Shown: positions 42,666-51,956 of the stretch, in pieces
Layout: every line of letters begins with the position of its first letter
Position numbering within the stretch: the stretch's first letter is position 1
From: Enterococcus_K sp051713825
Lineage (GTDB): Bacteria; Bacillota; Bacilli; Lactobacillales; Enterococcaceae
Length of the DNA stretch: 64,000 nt
NCBI RefSeq assembly: GCF_051713825.1
Contig: NZ_JBIOQR010000001.1
Location: 1,984,001 to 2,048,000, forward strand
Direction: 5' to 3'
Program-made: the position numbers and the translations under genes
Notes under the pieces: generated by a model
Told to the model about the DNA's origin: nothing
Database searches by the model: none
What the model saw: the letters and a program-made list of their open reading frames with translations, nothing else

Positions 42666-43553
42666 TTGAATCGCAAAATGTTTTTTAAAGATATTCCCTT
42701 AATTTTGATTGGCACAAGTATCTACGCGTTTGGTTTGGTCAACTTAAATATCGCCAATCACTTAGCAGAAGGTGGCGTGTCCGGGATTACACTGATATTA
42801 TATGCCTTATTCAAATTTGATCCCGCTTACTCAACCTTACTCATTAATATTCCCTTAATCATCATCGGTGGGAAGATTTTAGGCCGACGTTCGTTGGTTT
42901 ATACCATTATTGGAACATTTTCTTTATCGGCCTTTTTATATATTTGGCAACGAATCCCCGTAGAAATCAATCTACAACATGACCTTTTAATAGTCTCCTT
43001 ACTCGCAGGTCTTTTGGCCGGCATTGGCAGTGGCTTAGTCTACAAAGTCGGTGGAACTACTGGAGGAAGCGATATTGTCGCTCGGATTCTAGAAAAAAAT
43101 CACGGCATCTCGATGGGGCGTTCTCTGTTTGCCTTAGATGTCCTCGTACTTCTTCTTTCTTTAACTTACATTGACTTACAACGAATGATGTACACACTCA
43201 TCGTTTCCTATGTCTTTAGCCGGGTGATTGATTCCATACTAGATGGTGGTTACTCTGCAAAAGGACTATTAATCGTCTCAAATCACAGTGAAGAAATCGC
43301 CCCCATCCTCATGACCACACTCGAACGTGGCGTTACCTTTTTACAAGGAGAAGGTGGATTTTCTGGCGCAGAAAAACGGATTATCTATATCGTTGTCAGC
43401 GCAAGAGAGATTTCTGAAATCAAACGAATTGTCCATGAGTTTGATACAACTGCCTTTATCTCCGTCTTAAATGTACACGAAGTTGAAGGAGAAGGATTTA
43501 CGTATCTCAAACCTCAATCAAGCTTTCTAAAACGAGCAAAAAACAAAACTTAA
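42666..43553 (+). CDS. YitT-family membrane protein
   Basis: About 296 residues: five predicted membrane helices (YitT/DUF161: IPLILIGTSIYAFGLVNLNIANHLAEGGVSGITLI, KVGGTTGGSDIVARIL) followed by a cytoplasmic DUF2179 domain (SKGL-like AKGLLIVSNHSEEIAPILM...FISVLNVHEVEGEGF). Function unknown; transport is suspected. I choose TTG at 42666 (LNRKMFFKD) or ATG at 42678; the ribosome site is weak. The frame is open back to 42519, but those residues do not resemble the family. Followed by a strong terminator. Confidence 0.85.
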   Translation: MNRKMFFKDIPLILIGTSIYAFGLVNLNIANHLAEGGVSGITLILYALFKFDPAYSTLLINIPLIIIGGKILGRRSLVYTIIGTFSLSAFLYIWQRIPVEINLQHDLLIVSLLAGLLAGIGSGLVYKVGGTTGGSDIVARILEKNHGISMGRSLFALDVLVLLLSLTYIDLQRMMYTLIVSYVFSRVIDSILDGGYSAKGLLIVSNHSEEIAPILMTTLERGVTFLQGEGGFSGAEKRIIYIVVSAREISEIKRIVHEFDTTAFISVLNVHEVEGEGFTYLKPQSSFLKRAKNKT

Positions 43554-43581
43554 GCCATTTCAAAATCCAATAAAAAGAAAA

Positions 43582-43640
43582 AACGCCAGCTACTAGCTCT
43601 AATTGTCTAAAAATCTGACATATAGCTAATAGTTGGCGAT
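43582..43640 (+). terminator. Terminator after yitT
   Basis: CGCCAgCTAcTAGCT pairs with AGCTAaTAGtTGGCG, beginning 29 bp past the stop and followed by ATTTATTT. Confidence 0.75.
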
Positions 43641-43659
43641 TTATTTCCTTCAAAAAGGC

Positions 43660-43965
43660 TGGAGAAACGATAGGTACAAAAGCCACTCCGATCTCATCAA
43701 TCTCTAAAGGTGAAACACCTTAAGAATTGAAGGACTCCGATCTCATCAATCTCTAAAGGCGGAACACCTTAAGAATTGAAGGACTCCGATCTCATCAATC
43801 TCTAAAGGTGAAACACCTTAAGAATTGAAGGATTCCGCTCTCAACAACTTCTACGCAGATCACATGCTAGAGTTGAAGGTCTCCGGTGCTGTAAAACACA
43901 ACGAAGCATGAGTTGATATGCACAGTCCCTACTTTGGTTCTCGGAGTGAAACACTGTTGTCCCAC
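43660..43965 (+). repeat. Intergenic hairpin repeat family A, copy 2
   Basis: Three tandem 49-bp copies of CTCCGATCTCATCAATCTCT plus the AAAGGTG/CACCTT hairpin (starts at 43686, 43735, 43784), then one AACTTCTACGCA/TAGAGTTG unit and one TGTAAAACACAACGAAGCAT unit. It ends in TGTTGTCCCACCC. Same modules as at 2329, but fewer and differently ordered. Fills the gap between yitT and ypiB. Confidence 0.85.
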
Positions 43966-43970
43966 CCTTT

Positions 43971-44540
43971 TTATTGGTTTGACTGTAATGATTGTTCCGT
44001 GGATAAAAGCATCAATTGGTTGACTTCATCAGACAATTCCAAGAAAACCTCTTCATCACCTTTTTCTAATGCAAGATCAATCTGACTATAAAGTAGACTC
44101 AACTTGGCTTGTCGTTGTTCTTCTTCAAAAAATTCATCAAGCTCTTCCACAAGCTCAGGGTCAACCCGTTCATTCCATTTGGCAAAAGGATTATCCTCTA
44201 TAATCGATAAAAATTCACTGGTTTGCCATGCCTCATCAAATAGACATTCCAAATACAACGGCTCTTTCCAATTCAACCTGATTTCATGAAACGCTTGATC
44301 GCTATCAGTAAAAGATTGCCCATCAATATATAACTCAATAGGCTCCCCTTCTTGATTGACATCCCGAATTTGTAGACCCCTCTTTGTTTTATTTGCGGCT
44401 TCAACAAAATGCACATTGTTTAATATCGCATCATGATTCGCAAGATAATTCAAAATCCACAACACTTCACGACGGTTAAACGTACCGTGATTAACAAACC
44501 AATTCAAAAACTTCTTTTTTTGTTGAACATCAATAAACAT
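43971..44540 (-). CDS. ypiB: YpiB-family protein (UPF0302)
   Basis: About 189 residues. The UPF0302 domain (FIDVQQKKKFLNWFVNHGTFNRREVLWILNYLANHD) is followed by a short acidic C-terminal IDEAL-like region (DLALEKGDEEVFLELSDEVNQL). Function unknown. It follows ypiA by ten bases or fewer; ypiA-ypiB is a conserved pair in Firmicutes. ATG at 44540 or GTG at 44549 are both possible starts; AGGTGA favours the ATG. Confidence 0.88.
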   Translation of the reverse strand: MFIDVQQKKKFLNWFVNHGTFNRREVLWILNYLANHDAILNNVHFVEAANKTKRGLQIRDVNQEGEPIELYIDGQSFTDSDQAFHEIRLNWKEPLYLECLFDEAWQTSEFLSIIEDNPFAKWNERVDPELVEELDEFFEEEQRQAKLSLLYSQIDLALEKGDEEVFLELSDEVNQLMLLSTEQSLQSNQ

Positions 44541-44549
44541 ATTTTTCAC

Positions 44550-45806
44550 CTATCTCTCTAAATCATCAAGGACAGACTGTACTTCCAAATCTCCTGGTTC
44601 ATGATGTAAATAATGTGTTAATAGTTCTTTTGCTAATTGCACTTTGCCTTCTTCTCTTAAGAAGAAACCATACTCTTTTAAGAATTCAGCTTCATGTTGT
44701 AATTCTTGGAAAGCTTGCTCATAGTACACAGCAGCCAATGAAAATTCTTCTAGTTGGTTATAGGCATGCGCTAGATTCCAGGCAGCGTATGGGTGGTCTT
44801 TTTCTTCCATTTTTTCCAATGTATCGATTACTTCTTGGAAACGCTCCTCCGTCAAATACAGATTGCTTAACGTCAACAAGGTTTCATCTTGTTTCTCACC
44901 TAACTCCAAAGCTTTTAACAAATACTCTTCAGCGCCCAACACATCATGCAAACGAAAGGCATTCTCAGAAGCGAAATGATACAATTCCACCTGATAAGGG
45001 TTTTCTTTGAGTCCTTCTGCAATCACTTCACTTGCCTCTTCAAGCAATTCCTCTTCTTGTAGAGCCTCTGCTAAATATAGATAAAGCGACTGATATTGCG
45101 GATTTAAAACACGTAACTGTTGCAAATAGTAAATGGCCTTCTCATTTTCTTTCAATTGAATATAGGTGAAGGCTAACTGGAACAGACGATCATCGGTTTG
45201 TTCTTCATCTAAAGCTGTCTCCAAATGACTCACCGCCTCTTCAAATTCACCCACCATACTATAGGCCGAACCAATTCGTTCTTCAATCGAAATAGATAGC
45301 CCCTCTGAAATATCACTATTCAATAGAATTTTGTATAACTCAATCGCTTCAATAAAACGATTCGTGGAAAAATACAGCTCTGCCAAAGCAAACTGAATCA
45401 AAGGCTCATCTGGCAATATCTCAGCGGCTTCTTTTAATTTGGCTTCACTTACTTCAGGGATATCCAGTACTTGATACAAATCAGCTGTCACTAACAAACT
45501 TTGTGGATAGCTATCACTCGCCTTATCCACTCGTTCCAAATACTCGAATGCTTCATCTATCTGGTTATTTTCAATCGCGATTTCGGCTAGCGGAATATTT
45601 AAACCATCCGACTCAGGATACGCCAACAGTAACTTCTCAAAAATTTCTTTGGCTTCTTCTAAAAAACCTAATGACAATAATTCTTCACCTAATTCGACTA
45701 AAACATCTCCGTCATCATTTTTTAGTGCTTCAACAAGCATCAATTGCGCTTCAGCTAAATCTTCGTTAGCTAATGCAGCTAACATTTTTTCACTATATGT
45801 TTTCAT
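44550..45806 (-). CDS. ypiA: TPR-repeat protein (YpiA)
   Basis: A 418-residue cytoplasmic protein built almost entirely of tetratricopeptide repeats (at least ten; for example PLIQFALAELYFSTNRFIEAIELYK and YAAWNLAHAYNQLEEFSLAAVYYEQA). Acts presumably as a protein-binding scaffold. AAAGGAG precedes the ATG. In Bacillus ypiA follows the aro/tyrA genes, and here it follows an AroB-like gene, overlapping it by 14 bases. Confidence 0.92.
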   Translation of the reverse strand: MKTYSEKMLAALANEDLAEAQLMLVEALKNDDGDVLVELGEELLSLGFLEEAKEIFEKLLLAYPESDGLNIPLAEIAIENNQIDEAFEYLERVDKASDSYPQSLLVTADLYQVLDIPEVSEAKLKEAAEILPDEPLIQFALAELYFSTNRFIEAIELYKILLNSDISEGLSISIEERIGSAYSMVGEFEEAVSHLETALDEEQTDDRLFQLAFTYIQLKENEKAIYYLQQLRVLNPQYQSLYLYLAEALQEEELLEEASEVIAEGLKENPYQVELYHFASENAFRLHDVLGAEEYLLKALELGEKQDETLLTLSNLYLTEERFQEVIDTLEKMEEKDHPYAAWNLAHAYNQLEEFSLAAVYYEQAFQELQHEAEFLKEYGFFLREEGKVQLAKELLTHYLHHEPGDLEVQSVLDDLER

Positions 45807-46866
45807 GTGACTCTCCTTTTATCTTGTGCACAATATTTTGATAGGACTCTAAAGTTTTTAATAACTCTTTTTCAGTCGGTATCTGGTGTTCTTTTATTAT
45901 ACCGATTTTTTCCAAAACCACTATCTTTTTGCTTTTTTTCCCTAATCGAAGTACTTGTTCCACATAGGTACTAATCAGTAGTTCCTCTGGTAGAGCAATT
46001 GGAAACCCTAAATAATCCAACCACACAAGAAAATTCCTATAATTAAAATTAAGCGAGGCAATCTCATCATTCCACTTTAGATGAAGCAAAACCCCTAGTA
46101 AACGTTTCATATGATCCGACAATAAATGCCCAGAAGGAATCTGGTAAAAAGCTTGTTCAAACAGCTGTCCATACGTTTCAATTGACTCACTATCTTCTTC
46201 GTAATAATTAAGTAGCGAATCAATCAAGCCATTAAACGACTGACTCATCAGCTTTTTTTGATTGGGGTAATTCTTATACAATAATTTCAGAAACTCATGA
46301 TCGCAAACAATCCCACATTGAAGGAACCAGAGTAAATCCACCATTTTGCCGTCTGATTGACTATTCGTTAACGTTTGATCAAACACAATTTGTGTAGCCA
46401 ACCCTGGCAATTCCATCACTGCACGATAATTAGCCTTCTCAATCGGATTCGAGACAGTTAAAGCTTTAGCCAATGACCGAATCGACACAGGCAAACACCA
46501 TAACTCCCCATTTAAAACTGTAACTTTTTGGAAGAACCCAGTTAACTTCATGACCCCTTCGTTTCCAAATGCCACAAACAAATACTCTGCTTCTTGAGGA
46601 AATCTTGCCGCATAATTTAATAAGCCTGTTAGCTCATCCAAATTATTACAATGCGCGCTATTGGTACAAATATACCAATCGACTTCAGTGTAACCCGAAA
46701 ACAGCTGTAATAATTTCTGGGAAAAACGATCATAGTAACGCTGATTGGTGACGATGACCACATGTTTTTCTTTATATGCTTCATGTTTTAGTTGTGTTGC
46801 AAACATTTCGCCATAAACCACACGACACTGATACCTATTTTTCCTATAGATTCGCTCCATCATCAT
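45793..46866 (-). CDS. Diverged AroB-like protein (3-dehydroquinate synthase fold)
   Basis: A 357-residue protein, identified only tentatively. The central part (VVIVTNQRYYDRFSQ..., EYLFVAFGNEGVMKLTGFFQKV, LWCLPVSIRSLAKAL) follows the layout of dehydroquinate synthase, where the matching segments are the Gly-rich nucleotide loop and the PTTLLA-VDSS segment. But the glycines, the KT-G-N motif and the zinc-binding His residues are missing. It overlaps ypiA by 14 bp, the place where aro genes sit in Bacillus. So it may be a non-catalytic descendant of AroB. Three ATGs stand in a row after AAGGGG; the exact start is unclear. Confidence 0.5.
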   Translation of the reverse strand: MMMERIYRKNRYQCRVVYGEMFATQLKHEAYKEKHVVIVTNQRYYDRFSQKLLQLFSGYTEVDWYICTNSAHCNNLDELTGLLNYAARFPQEAEYLFVAFGNEGVMKLTGFFQKVTVLNGELWCLPVSIRSLAKALTVSNPIEKANYRAVMELPGLATQIVFDQTLTNSQSDGKMVDLLWFLQCGIVCDHEFLKLLYKNYPNQKKLMSQSFNGLIDSLLNYYEEDSESIETYGQLFEQAFYQIPSGHLLSDHMKRLLGVLLHLKWNDEIASLNFNYRNFLVWLDYLGFPIALPEELLISTYVEQVLRLGKKSKKIVVLEKIGIIKEHQIPTEKELLKTLESYQNIVHKIKGESHENI

Positions 46867-46964
46867 CGCCCCTTCTCTTTCATTCTACCATTAATTTTCT
46901 CATTTATATAAGAAATCACCTGTAAAAGCTTAGCAAAATTGGAAATTTTTATCCTTTGTATCAA

Positions 46965-47545
46965 AAAAAAGGATGGAACAGAAGTGTTTCACTCCGAGAA
47001 CCGGGTAGGTACTGTGCAACATCAACTCATGCTTCGTTGTGTTTTACAGCACCGATTAGGTACTGTGCAACATCAACTCATGCTTCGTTGTGTTTTACAG
47101 CAATAAGAACCTTCAACTCTAGCATGTCTCATGCGTAGAAGTTGTTGAGAGCGGAACAACGTCCTTCAATTCTTAAGGTGTTCCACCTTTAGAGATTGAT
47201 GAGATCGAAGTGGTTTTACGGAGTGAAGACCTTCAACTCTAGCATGTCTCATGCGTAGAAGTTGTTGAGAGCGGAACAATGTCCTTCAATTCTTAAGGTG
47301 TTCCACCTTTAGAGATTGATGAGATCGAAGTGGTTTTACGGAGTGAAGACCTTCAACTCTAGCATGTCTCATGCGTAGAAGTTGTTGAGAGCGGAACGCA
47401 GTCCATCAATTCTTAAGGTGTTCCACCTTTAGAAATTGATGGGGCGGAGTGAAGATGGAGTTACTTCTGTACCCACCGTTTATTCGGATAATGAGAAGCT
47501 GAGACATCATCACTTATAAAGTTGTGTCCCAGCCTCTTTCACCTA
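46965..47545 (-). repeat. Intergenic hairpin repeat family A, copy 3
   Basis: Near-identical to the array at 2329 but on the opposite strand: same order of two TGTAAAACACAACGAAG modules, three ~125-bp hairpin units and the ATCCGAATAAACGGTGGGTA end. A TGTCCCAGCCTC tail follows at 47525. Most of an 870-bp gene-free stretch between the AroB-like gene and hup is made of it. Confidence 0.88.
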
Positions 47546-47691
47546 TTATTGAATGCTCAGATAGTTTTTATCAAAGGGGTTATCCCAACTCCAGTAGGTT
47601 ACTAATTATCTAAAAAATAACATCATATATCAATAAAAATGATGATTTAATCCGATTTGTCCATCACCAACACTATTCAACGAAGAGCAAA

Positions 47692-47735
47692 AAAAAAACG
47701 CTTATAGCCCTAGAGCCATAAGCGTTTTATTAGAC
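47692..47735 (-). terminator. Terminator of hup
   Basis: AAACGCTTATaG pairs with CcATAAGCGTTTT; minus-strand T run of ten bases. Ends 4 bp beyond the stop region. Confidence 0.85.
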
Positions 47736-47738
47736 GTA

Positions 47739-48014
47739 TTATTTAACTGCGTCTTTAAGAGCTTTACCTGGTTTGAATGCAGGTACTTTGCTAGCTGGGA
47801 TTTCAATTTCAGCACCAGTTTGTGGATTGCGTCCTTTACGAGCCGCACGTTCACGTACTTCGAAGTTACCAAAACCGATCAATTGAACTTTTTCACCGTT
47901 AGCTAAAGCTTCTTGAATTGTTGAGAATACAGCGTCTACAGCTGCAGTTGCGTCTTTTTTAGTTAAATCAGTAGCTGATGCAACTTTTTCGATTAATTCT
48001 GCTTTGTTTGCCAT
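47739..48014 (-). CDS. hup: DNA-binding protein HU
   Basis: A 91-residue nucleoid protein: MANKAELIEKVASATDLTKKDA, GFGNFEVRERAARKGRNPQTG (the DNA-binding arm), PAFKPGKALKDAVK. Full length and canonical. GAGGAGG before the ATG, own promoter and terminator; codon use is that of a highly expressed gene. Confidence 0.97.
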   Translation of the reverse strand: MANKAELIEKVASATDLTKKDATAAVDAVFSTIQEALANGEKVQLIGFGNFEVRERAARKGRNPQTGAEIEIPASKVPAFKPGKALKDAVK

Positions 48015-48129
48015 GGAATGGATTCACCTCCTCAAAAAGAGATTTGATGTAAAAAACATCTAATTCAGATATTCTTGAGTGGTCCAAGAATAAATGAGAA
48101 ATATTGATTTGTTTCAATATTCTTTAATC

Positions 48130-48158
48130 AAGATATCATAAGAACATTGTAATAGCAA
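48130..48158 (-). promoter_or_regulatory. hup promoter
   Basis: TTGCTA (48153-48158), 17-bp spacer, TATCTT (48130-48135) on the minus strand, leaving a leader of about 110 bases. Confidence 0.5.
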
Positions 48159-48257
48159 GGTTTTTGCGAGTTTTTAACAAGTTTTTTGGTTTTTTTTTAT
48201 ATTTTATTCCATTTCTGAAAATTTCTTTGTAAAAACACTACCAGTATGGTAAAATGC

Positions 48258-49568
48258 CTATTTTCTGCGACGTGGAATAATTCGAATTGGCGTCCCTTCA
48301 AATGTGAATGCTTTTCGAATTTGGTTTTCTAAGAACCGTTCATAAGAAAAGTGCATAAGCTCCTCTTCATTAACAAAAATAACAAAAGTAGGCGGTTTTA
48401 CGGCTACTTGAGTCGCATAAAAAATCTTCAAACGTTTCCCTTTGTCAGTCGGTGTCGGATTAATCGCTACCGCATCCATTATCACATCGTTCAGTAAAGC
48501 AGAAGAAATTCGTTGATTTTGGTTCACGCTGACTTCTTTAATCATATCAGGAAGTTTGTTTAAGCGTTGTTTTGTCACTGCAGAAACAAAAATAATTGGG
48601 GCATAATCTAAGTAGCGAAACTCTTCTCTGACTTCTAGTTCAAAGTCGCGAAGTGTGTTGGTTTCTTTTTCTACCAGATCCCACTTGTTCACCACGATAA
48701 TCACACCACGTCCTGCCTCATGCGCATAACCAGCCACGCGCTTATCTTGCTCTCTGATACCTTCATCTGCATTCAGCACCATTAAAACGACGTCTGAGCG
48801 GTCAATGGCACGCATCGCACGCATCACACTATATTTTTCTGTATTTTCATAGACTTTCCCGCGTTTTCTCATACCAGCTGTATCAATCATTAAGAATTTT
48901 TGCCCTTCTTCATCAACAAAACGAGTATCAATCGCATCTCTCGTCGTGCCTTCGATATCTGAAACAATTACACGGTCTTCTCCTAAAATAGCATTGATCA
49001 ATGAAGATTTCCCAACATTTGGGCGACCAATCAAACTAAATTTGATTGTCTCTTCATCTTCATCCTCAGCTTCTGTTGAGAAATATTTAATTGCTTCGTC
49101 TAAGACATCACCAATCCCTAATCCATGACTTCCTGATATTGGGTATGGATCGCCTAAGCCTAATGAATAGAACTCATAAATATCATTTCTCATCTCTGGA
49201 TTATCGACTTTGTTTACCGCAAGTATCACAGGTTTGTTACTACGATATAAAATTCGAGCAACTAACTCATCAGCATCCGTAATTCCTTCGCGGCCACTTC
49301 CAACAAAAATAATTACATCTGCTTCTTCAATCGCAATCTCTGCTTGGTGTTTAATCTGTTCCATAAACGGTTCATCGCCAAGATCGATTCCTCCAGTATC
49401 AATAATACTGAATTCGCGGCCTAACCATTCGCCTTTTGCATAAATCCGGTCTCTTGTAACACCCGGAGTATCTTCAACAATTGATATGCGCTCGCCAGCA
49501 ATACGATTAAATATCGTTGATTTTCCGACGTTTGGGCGCCCAACAATTGCGATAGTTGGATTTGCCAT
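48258..49568 (-). CDS. der: Ribosome assembly GTPase Der
   Basis: A 436-residue GTPase with two G domains in tandem plus a KH-like C-terminal domain, needed for 50S subunit assembly. Motifs: GRPNVGKST, DTGG, NKVD (first) and GRPNVGKSS, DTAG, NKWD (second). Start at MANPTIAIVG after AGGAGG. Gene order rpsA-der-hup is common in Firmicutes. Confidence 0.96.
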   Translation of the reverse strand: MANPTIAIVGRPNVGKSTIFNRIAGERISIVEDTPGVTRDRIYAKGEWLGREFSIIDTGGIDLGDEPFMEQIKHQAEIAIEEADVIIFVGSGREGITDADELVARILYRSNKPVILAVNKVDNPEMRNDIYEFYSLGLGDPYPISGSHGLGIGDVLDEAIKYFSTEAEDEDEETIKFSLIGRPNVGKSSLINAILGEDRVIVSDIEGTTRDAIDTRFVDEEGQKFLMIDTAGMRKRGKVYENTEKYSVMRAMRAIDRSDVVLMVLNADEGIREQDKRVAGYAHEAGRGVIIVVNKWDLVEKETNTLRDFELEVREEFRYLDYAPIIFVSAVTKQRLNKLPDMIKEVSVNQNQRISSALLNDVIMDAVAINPTPTDKGKRLKIFYATQVAVKPPTFVIFVNEEELMHFSYERFLENQIRKAFTFEGTPIRIIPRRRK

Positions 49569-49715
49569 TCTTTTGTCCTCCTTGACAGTTCTCAATCTTA
49601 CTTAGTTTAACGAATGAACGAGGAAGTTGCAAGCTTAGTTTATCGATTATTTTCACTTGTAATAGTAAAAACTCGTATAATTGATCAATTTAGTGCGATT
49701 AAAACGAAAGAATTG

Positions 49716-49748
49716 AAAAAACTGAGCCACAAAATTTGGGCTCAGTTA
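49716..49748 (-). terminator. Terminator of rpsA
   Basis: AACTGAGCCc pairs with gGGCTCAGTT, ending in TTTTTT on the minus strand, about 40 bp past the stop. Confidence 0.88.
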
Positions 49749-49790
49749 TTCTTGCTATTAAACAATCAGGTTCCAAATTCAGAAAAAATT

Positions 49791-51023
49791 TTATTCTTCT
49801 GTGTCTGAATCTGAATCGGTCATTTCACCTTTTAAAGCTTCACCTAGAATATCACCCATAGTAAAGCCAGTTGACTCTTCTGGTAACTCATAGCTTTCAA
49901 CTTCTTTAGGTTCTGCTTCTGATTCAGGTTTTTCTTCCAAAGCTTTAATACTTAAAGCCACACGATGTTCCGCTGGGGTCACTTCAAGAACCTTGACTTT
50001 CACTTCATCGCCTTCTTTTAAGACTTCATGAGGAGTGGCAATATGTTTGTGAGAAATTTGTGAAATGTGAACTAACCCTTCTACTCCAGGGAAAATCTCA
50101 ACAAACGCACCAAAGCTAGTTAGACGCTTAACAACGCCATCTAAAACTTCTCCAACAGGAGCTTTTTCTTCGATTTCTGTCCAAGGTCCAGGCAATGTTT
50201 CTTTGATGGATAATGAAACGCGTTCTTGGTCAGGATTAATTGAAAGAACTTTTACTTTCACTTCATCACCAACACTTAAGACGTCACTTGGTTTGTCCAC
50301 ATGTTTATGAGAAATCTCAGAAACGTGAACTAAGCCGTCGATGCCGCCCAAGTCGATAAATGCACCGAAGTCAGTCAAACGAGCAACTTTCCCTTCAACT
50401 ACATCACCATCATGGATGTTGTCTAACACTTCTTTTTTCTTGACTTCTTTTTCGCCTTCAACGACCGCTTTGTGAGAAAGGATTAGACGATTTTCTGACG
50501 GCTCAATCTCGATAATTTTAAAGGTCAATGTTTTCCCTTTATACTCTTCGAAATCTGCCACAAAATGATCTTCAACCATTGAAGCTGGAACAAATCCTCG
50601 GACACCAACGTCAACGACTAAACCACCTTTTACAACATTTGTAACTGGGGCTTCAATAATTTTGCCTGCTTTGAAATCTTCTTCAATTTCTTCCCAGACT
50701 TTTTTCGCATCTAGGCGACGTTTTGAAAGTAGATAACTACCATTTTCTTTGTCTTTTCCGATTGAAGTAATAACGACTAAATCTAAAATGTCGCCAACTT
50801 TCACTACTTCGTTAATATCTTCTACAGGCAAAGTAGATAGTTCCTTTGCAGGGACTACTCCTTCAACACCGGCACCTTCAATGCCGACAATCACTTGCTT
50901 GTCTTCAATGGCAAGGACTTCTCCTTTTACCACATCTCCGACTTTTACTTCTTGGACGCTATTGATAGCAGCTTCCATTGATTCATTGCCATTTTCCACT
51001 TGATTTTGATCAAATTCTGTCAT
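49791..51023 (-). CDS. rpsA: 30S ribosomal protein S1
   Basis: A 410-residue protein with four S1 RNA-binding domains, as in most Firmicutes (E. coli has six): about 35-105, 120-190, 205-275 and 290-360, the last two with GDVVEGKVARLTDFGAFIDLGG and GEVLDGVVKRLTSFGAFVEIFPG. Assists mRNA binding at translation start. Start at MTEFDQNQ after TAGGAGG. Confidence 0.94.
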   Translation of the reverse strand: MTEFDQNQVENGNESMEAAINSVQEVKVGDVVKGEVLAIEDKQVIVGIEGAGVEGVVPAKELSTLPVEDINEVVKVGDILDLVVITSIGKDKENGSYLLSKRRLDAKKVWEEIEEDFKAGKIIEAPVTNVVKGGLVVDVGVRGFVPASMVEDHFVADFEEYKGKTLTFKIIEIEPSENRLILSHKAVVEGEKEVKKKEVLDNIHDGDVVEGKVARLTDFGAFIDLGGIDGLVHVSEISHKHVDKPSDVLSVGDEVKVKVLSINPDQERVSLSIKETLPGPWTEIEEKAPVGEVLDGVVKRLTSFGAFVEIFPGVEGLVHISQISHKHIATPHEVLKEGDEVKVKVLEVTPAEHRVALSIKALEEKPESEAEPKEVESYELPEESTGFTMGDILGEALKGEMTDSDSDTEE

Positions 51024-51152
51024 GACGTATGTCCTCCTAACCAACATTTGATTCTAAACTACACTACTAATTTGATTCTAAGCGATACTTCAAAAAAAAT
51101 AAAGCGATTTCCATCTTTTTTCTAAAAAAATTCTGAGTTCCGACAATATTTG

Positions 51153-51200
51153 AAAAAAAATACAGAAAATTCACAAATTGATTGTAAATTCTCTGTATCT
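51153..51200 (-). terminator. Terminator of cmk
   Basis: GATACAGAgAATTT pairs with AATTTTCTGTAT followed by T8 on the minus strand; it begins directly at the cmk stop. Confidence 0.8.
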
Positions 51201-51203
51201 TTT

Positions 51204-51878
51204 CTATGAATAGCCCTTATCTTTAATAACTTGGTGAATGGCCGATACGACCTCTTCAATTGACATGCCAGTCGTATCAATTCGTATAGCATCCTTCGCT
51301 TGGGTCAGTGGAGAAGCAGCTCTGGTCGAATCGATGTGGTCGCGCTGTTGAATCTCTTTTTGAAGGGTTTCAAAATCGGTTGAAATCCCCTTCTCTAAAT
51401 TTTCTTTGTAACGGCGTTCCGCGCGCTCTTTCACACTAGCTACTAAGAAAATTTTGACTTCAGCATTTGGAAGTACCGCTGTGCCAATATCTCTGCCGTC
51501 CATAACGACGCCGCCTTTTTCAGCAATTTTCTGCTGTAAAGTCACCATTTCTTTTCTGACCTTAGCATGTGCCGCAACTTCAGAAACCGCGTTAGTCACT
51601 TCTGGTTGACGAATAGCTTGGGTTACATCTTTTTTTTCTACAAAAACAAGCTGGCCTTGCTCTGACTGTTTAAAAGAAATAGGAAATTGTTTGATTAACT
51701 CAACCAATCCTGCTTCATCGTTAAACTTAACATTATGAGTAATCGCTAAATAAGTAAGTGAACGGTACATTGCTCCTGTATCTGTGTAAATGAATTTGAA
51801 TTCTTTGGCAAGTATTTTTGCAACCGTACTTTTCCCAGAAGACGCTGGGCCATCAATTGCTAAACTAATATTTTTCAC
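51204..51878 (-). CDS. cmk: Cytidylate kinase
   Basis: A 224-residue (d)CMP kinase. P-loop DGPASSGKST near the N-terminus, YTDTGAMYRSLTYLAI, GRDIGTAVLPNAEVKIFL, and the LID region ERAERRYKE. GTG start (VKNISLAIDGP) after AAAGGA; a longer start at 51908 adds residues unlike the family. Precedes rpsA on the same strand, the usual cmk-rpsA order. Confidence 0.95.
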   Translation of the reverse strand: MKNISLAIDGPASSGKSTVAKILAKEFKFIYTDTGAMYRSLTYLAITHNVKFNDEAGLVELIKQFPISFKQSEQGQLVFVEKKDVTQAIRQPEVTNAVSEVAAHAKVRKEMVTLQQKIAEKGGVVMDGRDIGTAVLPNAEVKIFLVASVKERAERRYKENLEKGISTDFETLQKEIQQRDHIDSTRAASPLTQAKDAIRIDTTGMSIEEVVSAIHQVIKDKGYS

Positions 51879-51925
51879 TAGCGGACATCCTTTACTTCGT
51901 ATATTCAACTACTTCATTTCCGTAA

Positions 51926-51951
51926 AAAAGACCGCCAAAGCGGCCTTACAT
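51926..51951 (-). terminator. Terminator after the LysM gene
   Basis: GGCCGCtttGGCGGTC stem, then TTTTTT on the minus strand, just after the stop at 51957. Confidence 0.9.
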
Positions 51952-51956
51952 TAAAC

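Noticed and set aside
46956..47138. Coding frame with repeated peptide in family A repeats
   Set aside because: The repeated peptide comes from the DNA repeat; no ribosome site, and the same DNA is read in the other orientation at 2.3 kb.
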